Source: JANPEF01 sp046596055
GTDB lineage: Bacteria > Eisenbacteria > RBG-16-71-46 > DASYSL01
NCBI GenBank assembly: GCA_046596055.1
Contig: JBKJNH010000057.1
Location: 1 to 9,873, forward strand
Direction: 5' to 3'
Length of the DNA stretch: 9,873 bases
Under the pieces are notes generated by a model, which saw only the letters and a program-made list of their open reading frames with translations, did no database searches and was not told where the DNA came from. The stretch's first letter is position 1. Every line of letters starts with the position of its first letter. Below, piece after piece: positions 6,501-9,873 of this stretch. Both the position numbers and the translations under genes were made by a program.

Positions 6501-6672
6501 GCTTGGTAGAAAACGCTGTACTGGTTCGAGCCGAGGAGCGACTTGTTGTACGCGGTCTGACTTGGGACCTCCGGCCGCAAGCTCTCGTCCTCCTCGGCCG
6601 CTTCCTCTGCGCGATGCGCGGGAACGCGGGAAAGGTGACCTCGACGGTCGCCTTTCCCGCGTTTCTTTTTTT
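6501..6672 (+). ncRNA. Candidate structured small RNA
   Basis: No convincing protein frame lies here, yet the stretch is bounded by a promoter-like element and a near-perfect terminator. By hand it folds into a long irregular hairpin. 6530-6538 (GCCGAGGAG) pairs with 6590-6598 (CTCCTCGGC). Inside that, CTTG 6542-6545 pairs with CAAG 6578-6581. The tip is GGTC 6554-6557 with GACC 6566-6569. An alternative pairing joins CGC-GTAC (6514-6521) with GTACGCG (6548-6554). A rod of this size is compatible with a 6S-like or regulatory RNA, but I recognise no conserved motif of 6S, SRP, tmRNA or RNase P RNA. It may instead be only a long 3' untranslated region of the flavin operon. Confidence 0.35.
6623..6672 (+). 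terminator. Strong intrinsic terminator
   Basis: An 18-base-pair stem, 6623-6640 with 6646-6663, contains one G.U-type pair and closes a five-base loop (TCGAC). It is followed by a seven-T run at 6666-6672. The T-run is on the plus strand only, so it ends plus-strand transcription. That would be the candidate RNA and/or read-through from the flavin operon. It also insulates the minus-strand glycosylase gene, whose stop is at 6681-6683. Confidence 0.92.
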
Positions 6673-6680
6673 GCGTCGCG

Positions 6681-7370
6681 TTAGACGGGGTCGAGGTCCG
6701 GAGGGGAGAACAGCGTCGGTCGTCGCCCGACGACCTGGCGCATCGCGCGCTGGAAGTTGGCGTACTGGCCCGAGCCCGGATGCGGAATGCGCTCGAGCTC
6801 GAGGCGCGGACCGAGGCCGGCGCGAACGAGGATCGGCTCCAGCCGATCGTGCACCGTCACCTTGATCATCACGAGGTGCTCGGGCTCGAGCACGCGCAGC
6901 TCGCGGGCGAGCCACGCCTCAGCGCAGCGCGTCACCGCCGCGCCGCGCGTGCCCTCGTCGCGCACGCCGTTCACCGCGCACTTCGCCGCGTCGACCAGGT
7001 ACATCCCGCGCCGCTGGAACTCGGCCAGCAGGCGTGGCTTCCACGCGGGACGATCGCGCTTGGCCTCGGCCAGCGTCACGCCGCATGACTCGGCCAGCGC
7101 GAGCACGTCGGCCATTGCCCAGAACAACATCGAGGGATCCTCGCCGGGCGGGCGCTCGGCGGGCAGGTAGAAGTGCGACCAGCGGCCGCGCCGATTCTTC
7201 TGCGGCGGCGACTCGGCGACGAACAGAACGCGCACCCGCGCGGGTCGGTACGCCTCGGCCATGCGGAAGAACACGGCGCGCCGCTCGTCGGGCGGCACGC
7301 CGAGGTCCGCGCAGCGCGTGCAGGCGGCGGACTCGGCGGCGAGCGCCGTGAGCGCGGTGAGTTCGCTCAT
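6681..7370 (-). CDS. Uracil-DNA glycosylase-superfamily protein, 4Fe-4S type
   Basis: 229 residues. Four cysteines, Cys17-x2-Cys20, Cys131 and Cys149, have the order and spacing of the 4Fe-4S ligands in family 4/5 uracil-DNA glycosylases. Two active-site motifs are recognisable but divergent: LFVAESPP (49-56) in place of GEAPG, and HPGSGQYANF (197-206) in place of the C-terminal HPS/HPA motif. The segment YLVDAAKCAVNG (124-135) matches the 'NvvKC' strand of the superfamily. It would act in the cytoplasm on deaminated bases in DNA, or may be a superfamily member with another DNA-related role. It begins 7 bases after the stop of a small ORF on the same strand and lies back to back with a translesion-polymerase cassette, consistent with a DNA-repair neighbourhood. 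Superfamily is likely; substrate is not established. Confidence 0.72.
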   Translation of the reverse strand: MSELTALTALAAESAACTRCADLGVPPDERRAVFFRMAEAYRPARVRVLFVAESPPQKNRRGRWSHFYLPAERPPGEDPSMLFWAMADVLALAESCGVTLAEAKRDRPAWKPRLLAEFQRRGMYLVDAAKCAVNGVRDEGTRGAAVTRCAEAWLARELRVLEPEHLVMIKVTVHDRLEPILVRAGLGPRLELERIPHPGSGQYANFQRAMRQVVGRRPTLFSPPDLDPV

Positions 7371-7377
7371 GTCGCGC

Positions 7378-7608
7378 TCAATCGAGCACGACGCCGAGCG
7401 TGACGCCGATCACGGCGTCGGTCCGGATCGCCTGGTCGTCGCCGAGCGGGATTCGCAACGTCATCCCCGGGCGCACCCGGCCGGCCAGGACGTCGGCCGC
7501 GGCGTCGAACCGGTCGGGCGAGCGCGTGGCGACGGAGCGGAATGGCGACCTCCTCCTCGAGTTGCGATCGGACGCGGTCAACGGCACGCACGCTAAGCCG
7601 CGGCGCAT
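7378..7608 (-). CDS. Small hypothetical protein upstream of the glycosylase
   Basis: A frame of up to 76 residues if ATG 7608 is used; GTG 7587 and TTG 7581 are alternatives. Its stop lies 7 bases before the glycosylase ATG, as in an operon. The C-terminal ~50 residues (RFDAAADVLAGRVRPGMTLRIP onward, written here as start RFDAAADV and GRVRPGMTLRIP) have almost only G or C at the third codon position and look protein-like. The 'GRVrpGM.lriPlg' pattern recalls short beta-barrel domains like EF-Tu domain 2. The upstream Arg/Ser-rich part has ordinary third positions and looks non-coding. AGGAGGAGG on the minus strand (plus 7549-7557) would be a fine ribosome site, but no in-frame start follows it at the right distance. 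The true start, or a frameshift, is unresolved. Confidence 0.4.
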   Translation of the reverse strand: MRRGLACVPLTASDRNSRRRSPFRSVATRSPDRFDAAADVLAGRVRPGMTLRIPLGDDQAIRTDAVIGVTLGVVLD

Positions 7609-7628
7609 ACACCGGCAAGCGCGAACGC

Positions 7629-7657
7629 TTGACGGGTGCACACTTGTGCAGTAGGGT
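7629..7657 (+). promoter_or_regulatory. Predicted promoter of the translesion-polymerase operon
   Basis: TTGACG at 7629-7634 and TAGGGT at 7652-7657 are 17 bases apart, giving 5 of 6 and 4 of 6 consensus matches. A start near 7664 leaves a leader of about 30 bases before ATG 7694. The spacer is almost entirely filled by the palindrome at 7637-7650, a placement in which a bound repressor would exclude RNA polymerase. Confidence 0.6.
7637..7650. promoter_or_regulatory. LexA (SOS) box of Fibrobacter type
   Basis: TGCACACTTGTGCA has six-base inverted arms around CT. It fits the consensus TGCNC-N4-GTGCA reported for LexA of Fibrobacter succinogenes exactly. It sits between the -35 and -10 of the promoter serving a DUF6504-DinB-DnaE2 cassette, a typical SOS regulon member. 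The match and position are seen directly; binding by LexA is inferred. It could also affect the divergent minus-strand small ORF and glycosylase. Confidence 0.7.
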
Positions 7658-7693
7658 CGTCGCATTCCCCTCCCGGTCGCCCGGAGCGACCCC

Positions 7694-7948
7694 ATGCGTG
7701 TCGAACGACTCGATGAACCCGTCCGCGTCCGCGCGGACTTCGCAGGCGGCCGGGCCACGCCCGTCGCCTTCCAGCGCGGGACCCAATCGCAGCGCATCAC
7801 CCGGGTCAACTCGCGCTGGGAGGACCGCGTCGGCCGCCAGCCGCTCTATTATTTTGCGTGCTCGGTCGAATCGGGCGACGTGTACGAGCTGTGCTTGAAC
7901 GCGCACGAACTCACCTGGCGCCTCACCTCGGTGATGCTCGATGGCTGA
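7694..7948 (+). CDS. Small DUF6504-like protein of the polymerase cassette
   Basis: 84 residues, ATG preceded by GGAG at 7683-7686. The pattern EPVRVRADF, a short variable stretch, RITRVNSRWED, then LYYFACSVESGDVYELCLNA and TWRLTSVMLDG resembles DUF6504. This is a small all-beta domain found next to Y-family and DnaE-type polymerases, with a conserved Trp near the middle and a Tyr-rich 'YELy' strand. Its role in those cassettes is not established; a scaffold or accessory role in the mutasome is a guess. The gene overlaps the polymerase gene by eight bases (ATGGCTGA), is first after the LexA-type promoter, and would be co-expressed on DNA damage. Confidence 0.68.
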   Translation: MRVERLDEPVRVRADFAGGRATPVAFQRGTQSQRITRVNSRWEDRVGRQPLYYFACSVESGDVYELCLNAHELTWRLTSVMLDG

Positions 7949-9200
7949 GCCCCGCGCGACGACTGCGACGCCGCGCGCACGCCCCACGGCGACCGACCTG
8001 CCCGTGCTCCATCTCGACATCGACGCGTTCTTCGCCTCGGTCGAGCAGGCGCGCGATCCGCGGCTCAAGGGCCGGCCCGTGCTCGTCGGCAACGGCGTGA
8101 TCGCGTCGTGCTCGTACGAGGCGCGGCGCTTCGGCCTGAAGGCCGGCACGCCGCTCTCCGAGGCGCGGCGCGTCTGCCCCGACGCGGTGATCCTCGACGG
8201 CCATGCCCCGACGTACCGCGCGTTCGGCGAGCGCATCTTCGCGCTCGCGGCGCAGCTCACGCCGCATCTCGATACGTACCTCGACGAGGCGTACGGCGAC
8301 CTCACCGGCACCGAGCGCCTGCACGGCGATCCGCTCGCGCGCTGCGAAGCGTTGCGCGCCGCAATCGCCGAGGCCACCGGCGGCGTCACCGTGACGATCG
8401 GCCTCGGGCCCAATCGCATGCTCGCCAAGCTGGTGGGAAAGACCGCGAAGCCCGACGGCCTGGCGTGGATCACCGCGGCCGAGGCCGACGCGTTCCTCGC
8501 CGGGCGTCCCGCGTCGGACCTCATGGGCGTGGGCCCCGCGATCGCGCAGCGGCTGGCGGGCATGAACGTGCACACGGTCACCGACCTCCGGCGGCTCGAC
8601 GTCGCGACGCTGGCGGGCCTGTTCGGCGCCGTCGGCCCCGTGCTGTACGAGCGGGCGCGCGGTCGGGACACGCGCGCGGTGTGCGCCCGCGAGGTGCCGC
8701 AGACGATCTCGCGCGAGACCGCGTTCCACCGCGCCAGCGCCGACCCGGCCGAGATCGAGGGCATGCTCCACTACCTGGCCGAGCGGGCCTGCCGCGCGAC
8801 GCGCGCGCTGGGGCTCACCGCGCGCACGATCGGCCTGCGCCTGCGCTACGCGGACGGCGTGAGCGAGGAGGGAAGGCGCACGCCGGCCGTGCCCAGCGCG
8901 CTCGATCCCGACGTGCACGCCGTGGTGCGTGCGCTGCTGGCGAAGCTGTGGACGCGGCGCGTGCAGCTGTCGCACGTCGGCGTCGTGCTGTCGAACTTCG
9001 CCGCGATCGACGGCGCGCCGCTCGACCTGTTCGGCGGGGACGGGCAGGACCGCACGCATCGCCTGGTCGAGGGGCTCGACGCGGTGCGCGATCGCTACGG
9101 GCACGCGGTCGTCGTCTCGGGACGCTCGCTGTCGCTGCTCGGCACGCTGCCGCAGGATCGCTACGGGTTCGTGCTGCGCACGCCGTCGCTGACCAAGTGA
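7941..9200 (+). CDS. dinB: Y-family translesion DNA polymerase (DinB/Pol IV-like)
   Basis: 419 residues, close to the usual length. It copies past DNA lesions with low fidelity. The palm motif LHLDIDAFFASVEQ (23-36) holds metal ligand Asp26 and steric-gate Phe31. SYEARRFGLKAGTPLSEA (58-75) is the fingers signature. The second metal motif is TYLDEAYGDLTG (112-123) with Asp115 and Glu116; most relatives read S-[IL]-D-E-A-[FY]-L-D, so Tyr113 and Gly119 are unusual. GLGPNRMLAKL and KPDGLAW follow, then a helix-hairpin-helix (LMGVGPAIAQRLAGMNVHTV) and the little-finger domain from ~240. PLDLFGG near residues 360-366 resembles a beta-clamp-binding QLxLF motif without the Gln. The catalytic residues are present, so it is not an inactive ImuB. 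It overlaps DUF6504 (8 bases) upstream and the DnaE-like gene (4 bases) downstream. The annotated ATG is the only overlap-consistent start. Confidence 0.93.
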   Translation: MAEPRATTATPRARPTATDLPVLHLDIDAFFASVEQARDPRLKGRPVLVGNGVIASCSYEARRFGLKAGTPLSEARRVCPDAVILDGHAPTYRAFGERIFALAAQLTPHLDTYLDEAYGDLTGTERLHGDPLARCEALRAAIAEATGGVTVTIGLGPNRMLAKLVGKTAKPDGLAWITAAEADAFLAGRPASDLMGVGPAIAQRLAGMNVHTVTDLRRLDVATLAGLFGAVGPVLYERARGRDTRAVCAREVPQTISRETAFHRASADPAEIEGMLHYLAERACRATRALGLTARTIGLRLRYADGVSEEGRRTPAVPSALDPDVHAVVRALLAKLWTRRVQLSHVGVVLSNFAAIDGAPLDLFGGDGQDRTHRLVEGLDAVRDRYGHAVVVSGRSLSLLGTLPQDRYGFVLRTPSLTK

Positions 9201-9873
9201 GCGCCGCGGGGGCCGGGGCGGGCGCCGGGGCCGCGCCGCTGGCGGTGCGCTCGGACGGCTCGCTGCTGCGCGGGCGGGCCGCGGTGGGGGACCTCGCGGC
9301 CCGGGCGGCGGCGCTCGGTTACGGCGCGCTCGGGTTGGCCGATCGCGACGGGCTGTACGCGAGCGTGCGCTTCGTCGAGGCATGCCGCGCGCACGGACTG
9401 CGCCCGATCGTCGGCGTCGAGCTGCCGGCCGGGCCGGTGGGGAAGGCCGCCGCGGCGCAACGCCTCGATGGGCCGCCGGTGGTGCGCGTGTTCGCGCGCG
9501 ATCGTGCCGGCTGGTCGGCGCTGTGCCGCCTCGTCACCGCGCGGCATCTCGCCGCCGATGCGCCGTGGGACGAGGCATGCGCCGAGGCGCTCGCCGGCGG
9601 CGCGGTGCATGCGGTCGCGCGCACGATCGATGCGGCGATCGCGCTGCTGGCGGCATGCCGCGCGCGTGACGTCGACCCGGCGCGGCGGCTGTGGCTGGGT
9701 GCCGAGACGCCGGGCCAGGGCGGCGCCCGCGCCCGCGCGGCCGACCAGGCTGCGACGCGGCTGGGGCTCGCGGCGATCGCGACCGGGCGCGTGACCGGGA
9801 TCGCGCCCGGCGACGGGCGGCTCGAGCGCACGCTCGCCGCGGTGCGGCGCAACGACCTCGTGGCGCGCGTCGC
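9197..9873 (+). CDS. DnaE2-like error-prone C-family polymerase, N-terminal part (PHP domain)
   Basis: An open frame from GTG 9197, overlapping the polymerase stop by four bases (GTGA), runs to the window edge without a stop; 225 residues are visible. After a Gly/Ala leader it reads as a DnaE PHP domain: VRSDGSLLRG (17-26), DLAARAAALGYGALGLADRDGLY, then VRFVEACRAHGLRPIVGVEL. The order matches DnaE/DnaE2 (HxxSxxSLLdG ... LGYxAlaltDhdgl ... GlkpivGxEl). The first-motif His residues are Arg/Asp and the 'TDH' His is Arg, so the PHP phosphoesterase centre is probably dead, as in many DnaE2/ImuC proteins. The polymerase active site lies outside the window, so dnaE2 (imuC) rather than replicative dnaE is inferred from the SOS-type neighbours and the degenerate PHP. 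Confidence 0.8.
   Translation, partial: MSAAGAGAGAGAAPLAVRSDGSLLRGRAAVGDLAARAAALGYGALGLADRDGLYASVRFVEACRAHGLRPIVGVELPAGPVGKAAAAQRLDGPPVVRVFARDRAGWSALCRLVTARHLAADAPWDEACAEALAGGAVHAVARTIDAAIALLAACRARDVDPARRLWLGAETPGQGGARARAADQAATRLGLAAIATGRVTGIAPGDGRLERTLAAVRRNDLVARV

Noticed and set aside
6503..6535. tRNA-like pieces TTGGTAGA and GGTTCGAGCC
   Set aside because: They are too close together, the T-arm does not pair, and no acceptor stem or anticodon arm can be drawn.
7367..9383. Long minus-strand frames opposite the polymerase genes
   Set aside because: Arg/Ala/Pro-rich translations without any family signal; the plus-strand DUF6504, DinB and DnaE frames explain the region.
1..9873. CRISPR arrays, insertion sequences, integration sites or long direct repeats
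   Set aside because: No regularly spaced repeats, transposase frames or terminal inverted repeats were seen on either strand.

Overview
The window is very GC-rich DNA, with G or C at most third codon positions, from a Gram-negative (diderm) bacterium. It encodes an outer-membrane beta-barrel ending in Phe, Sec signal peptides and a periplasmic flavin-transferase system. A perfect match to the LexA box described for Fibrobacter (TGCNC-N4-GTGCA) in front of an SOS-type polymerase cassette hints at a lineage of the FCB group, perhaps an uncultured one such as Eisenbacteria or a relative. That placement is inference.

Region 1 (1-2803, + strand): the 3' part of an operon resembling AttEFGH/MacB-type lipid or lipoprotein ABC systems. 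It holds the end of an FtsX-like permease, a LolD/MacB-like ATPase, and a protein in which a permease-like N-terminal membrane anchor is joined to an AttH/CrtC lipocalin-like domain. The genes overlap by 4 and 1 bases.

Region 2 (2804-6322, + strand): a separate transcription unit. It has its own TTGACG/CATTCT promoter, a perfect 7-1-7 inverted repeat of Fur-box type just downstream of the predicted start site, and a strong Shine-Dalgarno. The first gene encodes a signal peptide, a complete ApbE flavin transferase domain, a short coiled coil and an outer-membrane porin in one 767-residue chain. It is followed, with 4-base overlaps, by a secreted FMN_bind protein (the likely ApbE substrate, apparently starting at CTG) and a four-helix membrane protein with an HxH motif. 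Together they look like an iron-controlled extracytosolic flavin redox module, and the ApbE-porin fusion is the most unusual feature of the window.

Region 3 (6323-6680): a gap of about 360 bases without a convincing protein gene. Its distal half has a promoter-like TTGACC-17-CAGACT, a foldable stretch of about 120 bases and an excellent intrinsic terminator, so it may encode a small RNA.

Region 4 (6681-7608, - strand): a uracil-DNA glycosylase-superfamily protein with four cysteines spaced as for a 4Fe-4S cluster, preceded by a small ORF of unclear start that ends 7 bases before it.

Region 5 (7609-9873, + strand): a DNA-damage tolerance cassette. A LexA-type palindrome lies inside the promoter spacer. 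It is followed by a small DUF6504-like protein, a Y-family polymerase (DinB/Pol IV-like) and the start of a DnaE2-like C-family polymerase with a degenerate PHP domain, all overlapping and cut by the window end.
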